A stretch of DNA of 64,000 nt from Planctomycetota bacterium (GCA_014381825.1 JACNKX010000075.1:62001-126000), one strand, 5' to 3'. Shown: positions 8,798-17,865, counted from the first letter of the stretch. Notes: generated from the letters alone by a model not told the origin. A program made the numbers and translations.

Positions 8798-9445
8798 ATG
8801 TCTTTGACCGATGTCGCCACTCAAATAATCGTGATTCTGCTGTTGGCCCTGCTGGTAGGCACAGCCACCACGATTGTGCGCATGCGCGACTTGTGGGCTG
8901 CCGTGATGCTGACTGGGATATTTAGTTTCCTGGGCGCTTGCTGGATGTTGATTCTCGATGCACCGGACGTTGCCTTTACCGAAGCTGCGGTGGGAGCCGG
9001 GATCGCCACGGTCTTGATGCTCGCCACCTTAGCTCTGACCAGTCGCGAGGCGAAACCCCCGCCGGAATTTCCCATCTTGCCGATCCTTGTGGTCTTCATG
9101 GCCGGTGCAGCGTTGGTGTTCGGAACCTTCGACATGCCGCACTTTGGCGATCCCTCCGCGCCTGCCCACACCCACGTCATGTCGGAGTACATGAACGACA
9201 CCGTACCGGACGTTCGCCAGAGCGCGGCGCATCGCGACAAGACTCACGACGAACACGATGATTCGCAACACAGCGTCGCACATCACGGCGTCGGCGTGCC
9301 GAACATTATCACCTCGGTCCTCGCCAGCTACCGAGGCTACGATACTTTGGGCGAGACGGTCGTGATCTTTACGGCAGGGATCGGAGTGTTGTTGCTGCTG
9401 CGTGGTAGGCGAGAGCGGCGAGACGTAGAGGAGGACGAAGGATGA
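8798..9445 (+). CDS. MrpA C-terminal-like subunit: DUF4040 (MbhD) fused to MbhE-type domain
   Basis: A 215-residue membrane protein corresponding to the C-terminal part of MrpA. Its first half is a DUF4040/MbhD domain with RDLWAAVMLTGIFSFLGACW and the signature DAPDVAFTEAAVGAGIATVL. Its second half is MbhE-like with VGVPNIITSVLASYRGYDTL then GETVVIFTAGIGVLLLLRG. Between them is a His/Asp-rich loop (HRDKTHDEHDDSQHSVAHHG). ATG 8798 is chosen because longer versions overlap mrpG. The Glu and Asp of the DUF4040 motif belong to the proposed ion path in Mrp/Mbh structures. Its stop overlaps the next ATG (ATGA). Confidence 0.88.
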   Translation: MSLTDVATQIIVILLLALLVGTATTIVRMRDLWAAVMLTGIFSFLGACWMLILDAPDVAFTEAAVGAGIATVLMLATLALTSREAKPPPEFPILPILVVFMAGAALVFGTFDMPHFGDPSAPAHTHVMSEYMNDTVPDVRQSAAHRDKTHDEHDDSQHSVAHHGVGVPNIITSVLASYRGYDTLGETVVIFTAGIGVLLLLRGRRERRDVEEDEG

Positions 9446-9894
9446 AACAACACGCCATCCTGCGCGTCACCTCCAAGGTCTTGATCCCATACATTCTGCT
9501 GTTCGCGCTGTACGTCCAGTTTCACGGAGACTATGGTCCCGGTGGCGGTTTTCAGGCGGGAGTCATCTTCGCAGCAGGCATCATTCTCTATGGGCTCGTA
9601 TTTGGACTCAACGCAGCACGCATTATCGCTCCACCAAGCGTGCTAGAGAGGCTGATCGCGCTCGGCGTGTTGATCTACACTGGGACCGGCGTCGCTACGA
9701 TGCTCGCCGGAGGCAACTTCCTTGATTACACCGTGTTGCAATACGGCGTCTTTGATGGCACCGTGCTTGCAGACCATCTGCCGCAGGGCCAGCACCTAGG
9801 TATCCTCTTAGTTGAGTTAGGAGTAGGGATCACGGTTGCCGCGGTGATGATTTTGATCTTCTACAGTTTCGCAGGACGGGAGCGTTCGCGATGA
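9442..9894 (+). CDS. mrpB: Mrp antiporter subunit B (MnhB domain)
   Basis: A 150-residue MnhB-domain protein with four predicted helices. The family signature YVQFHGDYGPGGGFQAGVIF occurs at residues 24-43. In Mrp complexes this subunit packs against the MrpA C-terminus and MrpC. It is coupled to its neighbours by ATGA overlaps on both sides (9442-9445 and 9891-9894). Confidence 0.92.
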   Translation: MKQHAILRVTSKVLIPYILLFALYVQFHGDYGPGGGFQAGVIFAAGIILYGLVFGLNAARIIAPPSVLERLIALGVLIYTGTGVATMLAGGNFLDYTVLQYGVFDGTVLADHLPQGQHLGILLVELGVGITVAAVMILIFYSFAGRERSR

Positions 9895-10268
9895 GGGAGA
9901 TTCTCGGGCTTTATAACTACTGGGTTGTGATCTTTCTAATGATGACTGGCTTCTACGTCGTCATTGCCCGACGCAACTTGATCAAGAAGGTCATCGGCCT
10001 GAACATCTTTCAAATCTCGGTCTTCTTGCTGTACATCACGATGGGGAAAGTCACCGGCGGTACAGCTCCAATACTGCCAGCCAGGCATTTCACAACTGGT
10101 GAGGAATTCCAAACCTTCTCGAACCCGCTGCCCAGTGTGTTGATTCTGACGGCGATCGTCGTCGGCGTGGCAACAACAGCAATGGCGTTGGCGTTGATCG
10201 TGCGCATTCACGAGGCGTACGGCACGATCGAAGAAGACGAGATTCTAGCGCAGGATCGGGAGCAGTAA
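9891..10268 (+). CDS. mrpC: Mrp antiporter subunit C (NuoK-like)
   Basis: A 125-residue NuoK-family protein with three membrane helices. The segment RRNLIKKVIGLNIFQISVFL matches the MrpC/NuoK second helix, and NPLPSVLILTAIVVGVATTA matches the PQALVLTAIVIG element that carries the family pattern. It precedes mrpD, as in nearly all Mrp and Mbh operons, with a one-base TAATG overlap. Confidence 0.93.
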   Translation: MREILGLYNYWVVIFLMMTGFYVVIARRNLIKKVIGLNIFQISVFLLYITMGKVTGGTAPILPARHFTTGEEFQTFSNPLPSVLILTAIVVGVATTAMALALIVRIHEAYGTIEEDEILAQDREQ

Positions 10269-11794
10269 TGGAGCAGCATCTACCCGTCCTTTTGATCATA
10301 ACGCCGCTGATCGCAGCCCCGCTCTGCGTTCTCGTTCGCCAGCGTGTGGCTGTGTTCGGCCTTGCATTGGCAGTCTGCTGGGCCGTGTTTGCCATGGCGA
10401 TCATGCTACTAGCGCGAGTGCTGGACTCCGGAGAGATCACCTATCAACTCGGCGGCTGGGCCGCGCCGTGGGGCATCGAATACCGCATCGACACACTCAG
10501 CGCCTTTGTGTTGCTGTTCGTTTCTGGGATCGGCGCGGTCGTGTTGTCTTTTGCTCCCCACAGCATCGCTCGCGAGATTCGCAAGGACCAGCACTATCTG
10601 TTTTTCACGGAATACCTGCTGTGTTTAACCGGATTGTTGGGGATCACCATTACCGGCGATCTGTTCAATCTGTTCGTGTTTTTGGAGATTTCGTCGCTCT
10701 CGGCCTACGCATTGATCAGCCTGGGGGCGCGAGGGGGCGTACCCAAAACGCGCCGAGCCTTGATCGCGGCCTTTCATTACTTAGTCATGGGCACGATCGG
10801 AGCGACGTTCATTCTGATCGGCATTGGTTTGCTGTACATGATGACGGGTACGCTGAACATGGCGGACATGGCTGTGCGACTGCGCGAGACCGTCGAAATC
10901 AACGGGTCATTCAAACAAGTCAATGAGACCCGGACAGTACTCGTGGCGTTTGCCTTCCTGTCGGTTGGCATCAGCTTGAAGATGGCGTTGTTTCCCTTGC
11001 ACATGTGGCTTCCCAACGCCTATACCTACGCGCCTTCCGTCGTGACCGCCTTTCTCGCGGCAACAGCGACAAAAGTCTCCGTCTACATTCTGTTGAGGCT
11101 AATCTTCACGATCGTCGGAGCTGGCTTCGCCTTTGAGCGACTGCCGCTCGACACCGAGCTGATGGTATTGTCGATGATCGGAATTGTCGTGGCCTCGGTG
11201 ACCGCCATCTTCCAAACAAATATCAAAAGGATGCTGGCCTATTCGAGCGTGGCTCAGATCGGTTACATCGCGTTGGGAATCAGCTTCGCATCGCCGGACG
11301 GTCTAACCGGCGCGATCGTCCACCTGTTCAACCACGCGCTGATCAAGGGCGGCCTGTTTCTGGCAATGGGTTGCCTCGTGCTGCGGTTGGGTTCGACCGA
11401 GCTTGACGACATGCGTGGCATCGGGCGGCGGATGCCCTGGACGATGTTCGCCTGGGTGGTGGGCGGTCTTGGTTTGATCGGCGTGCCAACGACGGCGGGC
11501 TTTATCAGCAAGTGGTATTTGATCAGCGCGGCGCTCGAGCGAGGCTGGTGGCCGGTGGCCGTGCTGGTTCTGCTCAGTTCCCTGTTGGCAGTGGCTTACG
11601 TTTGGCGAGTCGTTGAGGCTGCTTATTTCCAAGACGCGCCTGAGCAACATGCCGAAGTCACCGAAGCGCCGGTCGTCATGCTCATCCCGACGTATGCCCT
11701 CATCGGCGCGACTATCGTCTTCGGGCTGTGGACGTCCGTATCGGCCGGAGTTGCACGACAAGCGGCGGAGTTGCTGCTCGAGGTGACGCCATGA
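10268..11794 (+). CDS. mrpD: Mrp antiporter subunit D, first copy (NuoM/N-like)
   Basis: A 508-residue proton-translocating subunit with about 14 helices. Key residues are visible: the TM5 glutamate in NLFVFLEISSLSAYALISLG, the TM7 lysine in GISLKMALFPLHMWLPNAY, the lysine in FNHALIKGGLFLAMG, and the late lysine in GFISKWYLISA. This is the first of three antiporter-like subunits in the operon and the closest to canonical MrpD. The following gene starts within its stop codon (ATGA). Confidence 0.93.
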   Translation: MEQHLPVLLIITPLIAAPLCVLVRQRVAVFGLALAVCWAVFAMAIMLLARVLDSGEITYQLGGWAAPWGIEYRIDTLSAFVLLFVSGIGAVVLSFAPHSIAREIRKDQHYLFFTEYLLCLTGLLGITITGDLFNLFVFLEISSLSAYALISLGARGGVPKTRRALIAAFHYLVMGTIGATFILIGIGLLYMMTGTLNMADMAVRLRETVEINGSFKQVNETRTVLVAFAFLSVGISLKMALFPLHMWLPNAYTYAPSVVTAFLAATATKVSVYILLRLIFTIVGAGFAFERLPLDTELMVLSMIGIVVASVTAIFQTNIKRMLAYSSVAQIGYIALGISFASPDGLTGAIVHLFNHALIKGGLFLAMGCLVLRLGSTELDDMRGIGRRMPWTMFAWVVGGLGLIGVPTTAGFISKWYLISAALERGWWPVAVLVLLSSLLAVAYVWRVVEAAYFQDAPEQHAEVTEAPVVMLIPTYALIGATIVFGLWTSVSAGVARQAAELLLEVTP

Positions 11795-13266
11795 ATCCCG
11801 AAACAACAATCAAGCTGGCACTCGCGCTGCCTCTGGCGGTCGTGGCGACGACCGTCTTCTTCGGCGAGCGGCAACGCAATCTTCGCGAGTCGTTCACCCT
11901 GTTGGGCGGCGTCGCGTTGTTCCTCGCCGTCGCCTTGCTAGTCCCAGCCGTCACGTCGGGTGATCGACCGGCAACCACTCTGTTCGAGATGATCCCAGGC
12001 TTGGCAATCGCCTTCGAAGTCGAACCGCTCGGCATGTTGTTCGCGCTGGTCGCTTCGGGACTTTGGGTCGTGACAACTTGCTACTCGATCGGCTACATGC
12101 GAGCTCATCACGAAGAACATCAGACGCGGTTCTTTACTTGTTTCGCGATCGCTATCTTCGCTGCTATTGGTGCAGCCTTGGCTGCCAATATGTTCACGCT
12201 GTTCGTTTTTTATGAAGTCCTGACGCTTTCGACCTATCCGCTCGTCACGCACCACGGCACTGAAGCCGCTCGCAAGGGTGGCCGGACTTATCTTGGGATC
12301 TTGTTGTTCACGTCGGTGGCGTTTCTGTTAATGGCCGTTGTCTGGACGTGGATGATCGCCGGTACGCTGGACTTCCGACCGGGAGGAATCCTCGCGGGCA
12401 AAGCCGACAACACGGCACTCTGCGCGCTGCTGGGACTCTACGTTTTTGGAACCGGCAAGGCCGCGCTGATGCCGTTTCATCGCTGGTTACCCGCGGCGAT
12501 GGTTGCACCAACACCGGTCAGCGCGCTCCTGCACGCGGTCGCGGTCGTCAAGGTAGGTGTATTTACTGTGATGAAGGTGGCGGTCTACATCTTCGGAATC
12601 GATCTGCTGAAGACCACGGGGATTTCGGTTTGGCTGATGTACGTCGCCGGAGCAACGATCCTGCTTGCGTCGCTGGTCGCGTTAACAAAGAACAATCTCA
12701 AAGCACGGCTGGCCTATTCCACCATTAGCCAACTCTCCTACATCGTGCTCGGCGCGATGTTGGCGAACAGTTGGGGCGTGATCGGAGGAAGCATGCACAT
12801 CGCGATGCATGCGTTCGGCAAGATCACTCTGTTTTTCTGTGCCGGTGCGATTTACATCACGGCGCACAAAACCGAGATCAGTGACATGCGCGGCATTGGC
12901 CGCACCATGCCCTTCACGACCTTCGCGTTTCTGCTCGGTTCGCTCAGCGTCATCGGTCTGCCGCCTTTCGGCGGCTCGTGGAGCAAGTGGTATCTCGCGC
13001 TCGGCGCGACCGAAGCGTATCAATGGCCGCTGGTCGCCGTGTTGATGATCAGCTCGCTGTTGAACATCGCCTACTTGATGCCGATCGTGGTGCGTGGCTT
13101 TTTCTTCGCTCCTGTCGATGGTCCCGAACAGCCCAAGATGAACGAAGCGCCGCTGCTCTGCGTGGTCCCACTTTGCGTGACCGCTGTTGGCAGTCTCGCT
13201 TTGTTCTTCTTCGCAGATGACGTTTATCAATTACTGCTGCCGATTACGTTAGGTTCTGTCCCGTGA
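11791..13266 (+). CDS. Antiporter subunit D-like, second copy (NuoL/M/N family)
   Basis: A 491-residue paralogue of the preceding subunit. ATG 11791 overlaps the previous stop by 4 bp; an in-frame start 21 codons upstream lies inside the preceding gene and is rejected. The ion-path residues are retained: Glu in LFVFYEVLTLSTYPLVTHH, Lys in GTGKAALMPFHRWLPAAM, Lys in MHAFGKITLFFCAGA, and Lys in GGSWSKWYLALGA. It therefore should be an active channel subunit, not a decayed copy. Confidence 0.9.
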   Translation: MNPETTIKLALALPLAVVATTVFFGERQRNLRESFTLLGGVALFLAVALLVPAVTSGDRPATTLFEMIPGLAIAFEVEPLGMLFALVASGLWVVTTCYSIGYMRAHHEEHQTRFFTCFAIAIFAAIGAALAANMFTLFVFYEVLTLSTYPLVTHHGTEAARKGGRTYLGILLFTSVAFLLMAVVWTWMIAGTLDFRPGGILAGKADNTALCALLGLYVFGTGKAALMPFHRWLPAAMVAPTPVSALLHAVAVVKVGVFTVMKVAVYIFGIDLLKTTGISVWLMYVAGATILLASLVALTKNNLKARLAYSTISQLSYIVLGAMLANSWGVIGGSMHIAMHAFGKITLFFCAGAIYITAHKTEISDMRGIGRTMPFTTFAFLLGSLSVIGLPPFGGSWSKWYLALGATEAYQWPLVAVLMISSLLNIAYLMPIVVRGFFFAPVDGPEQPKMNEAPLLCVVPLCVTAVGSLALFFFADDVYQLLLPITLGSVP

Positions 13267-13282
13267 TTCGTTTAACGGCGAG

Positions 13283-13546
13283 ATGAAAGACGGCACGATG
13301 GATTCGGACAAAAAATACTGGCTCGACGATCCTCGCAACGTGAACAAGATTGTTTACACGCTGTACGCCGTGTGCGCGCTCTTGGTACTCGGCGATCTGC
13401 TGTACCACAAACATGTGCATTTTGAGTTCGAGTATTGGTTCGGATTCGCCGGCTTCTTTGGCTTCATTGCTTGCGTGGCGCTGGTGCTGGCCGCGAGATT
13501 GTTGCGCGTCGTGCTGAAGCGGGAGGAAGACTACTATGATCTATAG
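13283..13546 (+). CDS. Small two-helix membrane protein within the antiporter operon
   Basis: An 87-residue protein (start ATG 13283; an ATG five codons later is also possible) with two membrane helices: IVYTLYAVCALLVLGDLLYH and YWFGFAGFFGFIACVALVLA. The N-terminus is charged (DSDKKYWLDDPRNVNK). I do not recognise a named family. It overlaps the next antiporter subunit by 11 bp, so co-translation and a structural role next to the third D-like subunit are likely inferences. Confidence 0.75.
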   Translation: MKDGTMDSDKKYWLDDPRNVNKIVYTLYAVCALLVLGDLLYHKHVHFEFEYWFGFAGFFGFIACVALVLAARLLRVVLKREEDYYDL

Positions 13547-15350
13547 TGTTCCTCCGGGCATGTTCCTCATTCTCGGCGCGCTGCTCATCCCCTTTCTGCG
13601 CGGTCGTGTTCGGTCAACGGCACTGCTGCTGTTGCCGATCTTAAGCGCGCTGCATCTACTCGCGTTCGTTTCCGTTCCGGCTGTCACACACTACTCGCTA
13701 CATGTATTCGGTTACGAGTTGACTCCGACGCACATCGACGGACTGAGCCTAGTGTGGGGCTACATCTTTCACATCGCAGCGTTCGTCAGCGCCTTGTACT
13801 CACTGCACGTAAAAGACGCCGTGCAGCACGTTTCCGGATTGATTTACATGGGAGCGGCGATCGGTGCCGTCTTCGCCGGCGACCTGATCACGCTGTTCGT
13901 TTACTGGGAGCTAACAGCCGTCTCGTCGGTGTTTTTGATTTGGGCCAGCCGCACGGAGCGATCGTATCGCGCGGGGATGCGCTACTTGCTTGTCCAGGTC
14001 GGCTCGGGCGTGTTGTTGCTTTCGGGGATTCTGTTTCACTTTCGCGATACGGGATCGCTCGCTTTTGACAGCGCGTTCCGCGAGTTGTTGCCAACGGGCG
14101 AAGGACTCTATGTCGGACTCAACTCGCCCGGGACGATCTTGATCTTCATTGCCTTCGGCATCAAAGCCGCCTTCCCGCTGTTGCATAATTGGCTGAGCGA
14201 CGCCTACCCAGAAGCCACCCCAACCGGCACGGTCGTCCTCAGTGCCTTCACGACCAAGTTGGCGATCTATGCCTTGGCCCGCGGCTTTCCTGGCACGGAG
14301 ATCTTGATCTACATCGGTGCCGTGATGACCGCCTTTCCAATCTTCTTCGCCGTGATTGAAAACGATCTGCGCCGTGTGCTGGCTTACAGTCTGAACAATC
14401 AGCTTGGTTTCATGGTCGTGGGGATCGGCATCGGCACGTCGCTGTCGCTCAACGGAACGGCGGCGCACGCCTTTGCCCACATCCTGTACAAAGCCTTGCT
14501 GTTCATGTCCATGGGCGCGGTGCTTATGCGGACCGGCACGATCAAGGGTTCGGAATTGGGCGGCTTGTACAAGTCGATGCCGTGGACAGCTGGCTTCTGC
14601 ATCGTGGGCGCGGCGTCCATCTCGGCGTTCCCACTGTTCAGCGGTTTCGTTACCAAATCTTTGATCCTGACTGCGGCTGCCCAAGAGCACCATACGGTTG
14701 TCTGGTTGGTCTTGCTCTTCGCGTCGGCCGGCGTCTTTCACCATTCAGGCATCAAAATTCCGTACTTCGCTTTTTTCGCACACGACTCGGGCACGCGAGT
14801 GAAGGAAGCACCGTGGAACATGCTCGTCGCGATGGGAATCGCCGCGACGCTTTGCATTTTGATCGGCATCGTACCTGGTCCGCTCTATTCCATCCTGCCG
14901 TATCAAAATGTGGTGGTCGAACATGTGACGATCAGCATCTTGGACCATCACATTTACACAACGACACATGTAATTACACAATTGCAGCTCCTGTTGTTTT
15001 CCGCATTGGCATTTACTGTGTTGAATCGCTGGAAGGTCGGAGGCGCTGCGATCTATCCACCCGAGTTGCCTTCAGTGAACTTGGATACGGATTGGATGTA
15101 TCGGCGACTGTTTCTGCGGGCGAAGGGGCAGAGCCTTTCTCCCGTCGAGAGGATGCATGCCTTGTTGGGGCGGATGCGCGCCGCGGTCGACGCGCTGGTC
15201 GCATCTTTGCTGAGCCAATCGCAGAATATGGTGCGTCACTTCCTCGGTCCGCATGGTATGCTGCCAAGAACATGGTCCATCAGCGCCAAGGCCGCCTGTG
15301 CCGTCCTGTTGCTAACCGGATATTTGGTGCTCTACTACGTCTATCTGTGA
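13536..15350 (+). CDS. Antiporter subunit D-like, third copy (NuoL/MrpA-N family)
   Basis: A 604-residue NuoL/M/N-family protein, the largest of the three. Conserved residues include Glu in ITLFVYWELTAVSSVFLIWA, Lys in AFGIKAAFPLLHNWLSDAYP, Lys in AHILYKALLFMSMGAVL, and Lys in GFVTKSLILTAAA. About 150 residues at the C-terminus go beyond the 14-helix core, with an amphipathic stretch (SPVERMHALLGRMRAAVDAL) and a final helix LLTGYLVLYYVYL; this resembles the lateral-helix tail of NuoL/MrpA. It is the last gene of the operon. Confidence 0.88.
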   Translation: MIYSVPPGMFLILGALLIPFLRGRVRSTALLLLPILSALHLLAFVSVPAVTHYSLHVFGYELTPTHIDGLSLVWGYIFHIAAFVSALYSLHVKDAVQHVSGLIYMGAAIGAVFAGDLITLFVYWELTAVSSVFLIWASRTERSYRAGMRYLLVQVGSGVLLLSGILFHFRDTGSLAFDSAFRELLPTGEGLYVGLNSPGTILIFIAFGIKAAFPLLHNWLSDAYPEATPTGTVVLSAFTTKLAIYALARGFPGTEILIYIGAVMTAFPIFFAVIENDLRRVLAYSLNNQLGFMVVGIGIGTSLSLNGTAAHAFAHILYKALLFMSMGAVLMRTGTIKGSELGGLYKSMPWTAGFCIVGAASISAFPLFSGFVTKSLILTAAAQEHHTVVWLVLLFASAGVFHHSGIKIPYFAFFAHDSGTRVKEAPWNMLVAMGIAATLCILIGIVPGPLYSILPYQNVVVEHVTISILDHHIYTTTHVITQLQLLLFSALAFTVLNRWKVGGAAIYPPELPSVNLDTDWMYRRLFLRAKGQSLSPVERMHALLGRMRAAVDALVASLLSQSQNMVRHFLGPHGMLPRTWSISAKAACAVLLLTGYLVLYYVYL

Positions 15351-15785
15351 TGCGTGACCTTCTGCACTTGGCTCGCGCTGCTTCGGCTAAGGAAATAATT
15401 TCGTGACAATCCTCTGCCATGTTCGTGTTGTCAACGCGATTCTTCGAGGAGCCGATAAGGGCGTACGCCGCCAACGCGAGAGTGTGCTGGAGATGTTGAG
15501 GTCTTGGAGAAGCGAGAGCTGCGAGTTCTTCGCAACTCACGCCGAACTCGTTCGTGTCGAATCAAGTTCGAATGCCCACCGCCGCTTGCCTAGGGGATCC
15601 GCTGTACGAAGCTTGTCCCCATTTAAAAGTGAGAAGTTTGGTGCGATTCGAGGGCAAGCACGGGAGTACGATCGACGCGCCATGTTTGGTGTGGGGAAGC
15701 ATTGGCTGGAGCATCTCCCTATTGCGACGGTGACGAGTCGATTTTCAGCCAGATCTTCCACTGAGAAATACTAAGGAGCCTTTTC
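15351..15785. other. Intergenic region holding one copy of a dispersed repeat
   Basis: No convincing gene: the open frame across it has an odd composition and shares translated residues with a second gene-poor site only because both contain the same DNA repeat. The repeat covers about 15364-15452. A clean AAGGAG ribosome-binding site at 15774-15779 belongs to the following gene. Confidence 0.55.
15364..15452 (+). repeat. Dispersed intergenic repeat, copy A
   Basis: This copy shares with 29161-29257 the block GCACTTGGC, then after 46-48 nt the block CTCTGCCATGTTCGTGTTGT (continuing CA), then GGAGCCGATAA. Order and spacing are kept while the sequence between has diverged. Both copies lie between genes. 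Confidence 0.6.
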
Positions 15786-16376
15786 ATGCGAAGGCTATTT
15801 GGAGTGCTCACCGCAGTGGCCCTTGCACTGGCAATGACCGTTCTCTTGCTAATCGGTCTCGTAAACTATCTCCCTTCGCCGGACGCGAAACCAACTGGTG
15901 GGGTCGACCCGGATGCCATCAAATTGTCGACTAATGTGCCAGGCATCGGGCTGCCGAGATTGCATAAGGCAAGTGAAATTAGACTTGCCGATGCCGATGA
16001 GGTTATTGGTGTGGCCGCAGCCAACGAATTTCGTGCCTACCCGATCGCAACTCTGCAAGACTTCCGTTGTCGCATCCTTAATGACGTAATCCGAGACATC
16101 CCGATCTCCGTCACCTATTGCGTTCAGGCTGATCATGTCCGGGTGTTGACGTGCGATCTGGCAGGGCGACCGATCGACCTACACAACGGCGGTTTGGACC
16201 GACAGGATCTGATGCTCTATTTGTTCAACGGTGCCAGGTATCGGCAGTCTTCGCAGGAAATCCCGTTGCAGGATTATCAGTTTGATCGTACGAGCTGGGG
16301 ACAATGGAAGTTGCAGCATTCTTCGACTCTTGTTTATGCAGGGGAAATCGAGAGCCGTTCGTTGGAGGGCTACTGA
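15786..16376 (+). CDS. DUF3179-like exported protein
   Basis: A 196-residue protein with an N-terminal signal or anchor helix (LTAVALALAMTVLLLIGLVN). The rest resembles a short DUF3179 domain: DEVIGVAAANEFRAYPIATL, then ILNDVIRDIPISVTYC, matching the family's pattern of a D-E-V-I-G-V start, an A-Y-P element and a V-T-Y-C element. The second cysteine of the family's usual YCPLC motif is not present here, but another Cys follows in VRVLTCDLAG. Function of the family is unknown. An AAGGAG site 6 nt upstream makes the start secure. Confidence 0.7.
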   Translation: MRRLFGVLTAVALALAMTVLLLIGLVNYLPSPDAKPTGGVDPDAIKLSTNVPGIGLPRLHKASEIRLADADEVIGVAAANEFRAYPIATLQDFRCRILNDVIRDIPISVTYCVQADHVRVLTCDLAGRPIDLHNGGLDRQDLMLYLFNGARYRQSSQEIPLQDYQFDRTSWGQWKLQHSSTLVYAGEIESRSLEGY

Positions 16377-16735
16377 TCTCTACGTTCGCCAGCTTCCGAT
16401 TGTGAAGTCGCGGCCAATTTGTTGGAGTGACGAGGAAATTGAAAGTCCTCGGCGGTGTTGTTCCGATGAGACTGGAACTCGGTCTTTGAGTTCACGTGTA
16501 CGCCCGAACGGTTGACACCATGACAAATACCCCCCCCAAACGGGTTTGCCTTGGACGTCAACATAAAAACGCCGCGGCAAGGCACGAAACCAGAAATCTT
16601 CCAAAAGTTCTTGACTTTCTTAGGACGGTCGCATAGCCTTTTGACTTAGTCATTTTTTCGTCATGTCTACTCGGAGTAGTTCCCTACACATTTAGCTCTT
16701 TTTTCTAACTTTTTCTCTATTTCGTGAGGTGTCTG
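16377..16735. other. Intergenic region before the pseudopilin gene
   Basis: No gene is seen in this 359-bp stretch. It contains a C-run at about 16532-16538 and an AT-rich right half with a candidate promoter (16611-16639). The leader between that promoter and the next ATG would be about 90 nt. Confidence 0.5.
16611..16639 (+). promoter_or_regulatory. Candidate sigma-70 promoter for the DUF1559 gene
   Basis: TTGACT at 16611-16616 is followed after exactly 17 nt by TAGCCT at 16634-16639. A second TTGACT at 16641 has no good -10 partner. The -10 is imperfect, so confidence is moderate. Confidence 0.35.
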
Positions 16736-17812
16736 ATGGCAAGGTTCAGATCTTACCGAATGTTCTCCGTGAGGATGGCGTTCACTCTTGTTGAATTGTT
16801 AGTGGTTATCGCGATCATCGGGATCTTGGTGGCGCTCTTGCTCCCGGCGGTTCAAGCAGCCCGAGAAGCAGCACGACGAATGCAGTGCAGCAACAACCTG
16901 AAGCAGTATGGACTCGCGCTTCATAACTACCATGATACGTACAAGCAGTTCCCGCAGGGGAATGCTGGGTTCGCAGCCAACAACAACTGGGGCCGACACG
17001 AAAACGGTTGGCAGTTCGCTGTGATGCCTTTCATTGAACAGCAGCCCTTTTACGACTATGTGTCGGAGAGAGCAATAAATGGCAGCCAAGCAGAGCGACA
17101 AGTCCACTGGCAGACTATGCCGGATGGACGTTGGTCGCGCGCTCTCACGTTCGCGCACGCTAGGTGCCCCAGCGACGATAGTGAAATCCATCGGGACGGT
17201 GATGCAAACTGGGGTTCATTCGTGTCCAGCTATACTGGCAGCCTGGGCTCGCAGAGGATTCCGTCGCCCGTCGCATCATGCAATACGTGGTTGACGCCAG
17301 ACGTTCACTACGAGAACCCGCAGGGAGCTGCAGATCACGGAAATGACTACGGTAACCGATCCATCTCGGGTATGTTCGGGCGTATCATGGCGAAGGGTAC
17401 AAGTATCGCTGAAGTCAAGGATGGGACGGCGAATGTCATCTTCGTGGGTGAAATGATGTCAAAGTGCCACGACCACGTTAGTGGTGGTTTTCTGGGCTAC
17501 AACGGAATGGGGAACGCCCACGCAGGGACCCAAGTACCGCTGAACACAATGACGACATGTGCCCGCGACCAGCAGGATTGCACCGATCGTCATTGGGAGG
17601 GTAACTCTGGGGGAGGTGGCGTAGCCACATGCGCCTGTTTTGCGAAGAATAATTGGAATTACTCCTGGGGATTCCGTTCCGCGCATCCTGGTGGATCGCA
17701 ATTTGTCTTCGTGGATGGCAGCACACACTTTTTGCCAGAGACCATCGACTATGTCACTTATCAGAAGCTGGGTGGCCGAACTGACGGTAGGCCCGTCACG
17801 CTCGAAGAGTGA
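16736..17812 (+). CDS. DUF1559 pseudopilin-like protein
   Basis: A 358-residue planctomycete DUF1559 (SBP_bac_10) protein. ATG 16736 is preferred, with GAGGTG just upstream. The N-terminus carries a type IV prepilin N-methylation motif: [20 protein letters not shown], where cleavage would precede the F and the Glu is at position +5. The DUF1559 start [20 protein letters not shown] and the closing H-x9-DG element [19 protein letters not shown] are present. It is probably exported and processed by prepilin peptidase and forms part of a pseudopilus or cell-surface structure. A terminator-like hairpin follows. Confidence 0.92.
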   Translation: MARFRSYRMFSVRMAFTLVELLVVIAIIGILVALLLPAVQAAREAARRMQCSNNLKQYGLALHNYHDTYKQFPQGNAGFAANNNWGRHENGWQFAVMPFIEQQPFYDYVSERAINGSQAERQVHWQTMPDGRWSRALTFAHARCPSDDSEIHRDGDANWGSFVSSYTGSLGSQRIPSPVASCNTWLTPDVHYENPQGAADHGNDYGNRSISGMFGRIMAKGTSIAEVKDGTANVIFVGEMMSKCHDHVSGGFLGYNGMGNAHAGTQVPLNTMTTCARDQQDCTDRHWEGNSGGGGVATCACFAKNNWNYSWGFRSAHPGGSQFVFVDGSTHFLPETIDYVTYQKLGGRTDGRPVTLEE

Positions 17813-17833
17813 TGTTTGCAACCGTTACATGCG

Positions 17834-17865
17834 CACCGGCGTTTGCCGCGAGGCGAGCGCCGGTG
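17834..17865 (+). terminator. Terminator-like hairpin after the pseudopilin gene
   Basis: CACCGGCG at 17834-17841 pairs with CGCCGGTG at 17858-17865 (16-nt loop), followed by a weakly T-rich tail GTAGGTTTGTTTGG. It lies between the DUF1559 stop and the lipoprotein gene, so it may attenuate rather than fully end transcription. Confidence 0.5.

Noticed and set aside
13911-14744. A 277-codon minus-strand frame inside the third antiporter subunit
   Set aside because: Highly charged shadow of a membrane protein gene whose conserved residues are all on the plus strand.
15403-15774. A 123-codon plus-strand frame after the antiporter operon
   Set aside because: No ribosome-binding site, residue mix rich in Arg/Ser without structure, and its only similarity in the window is to the frame at 29165 because both read through the same DNA repeat.
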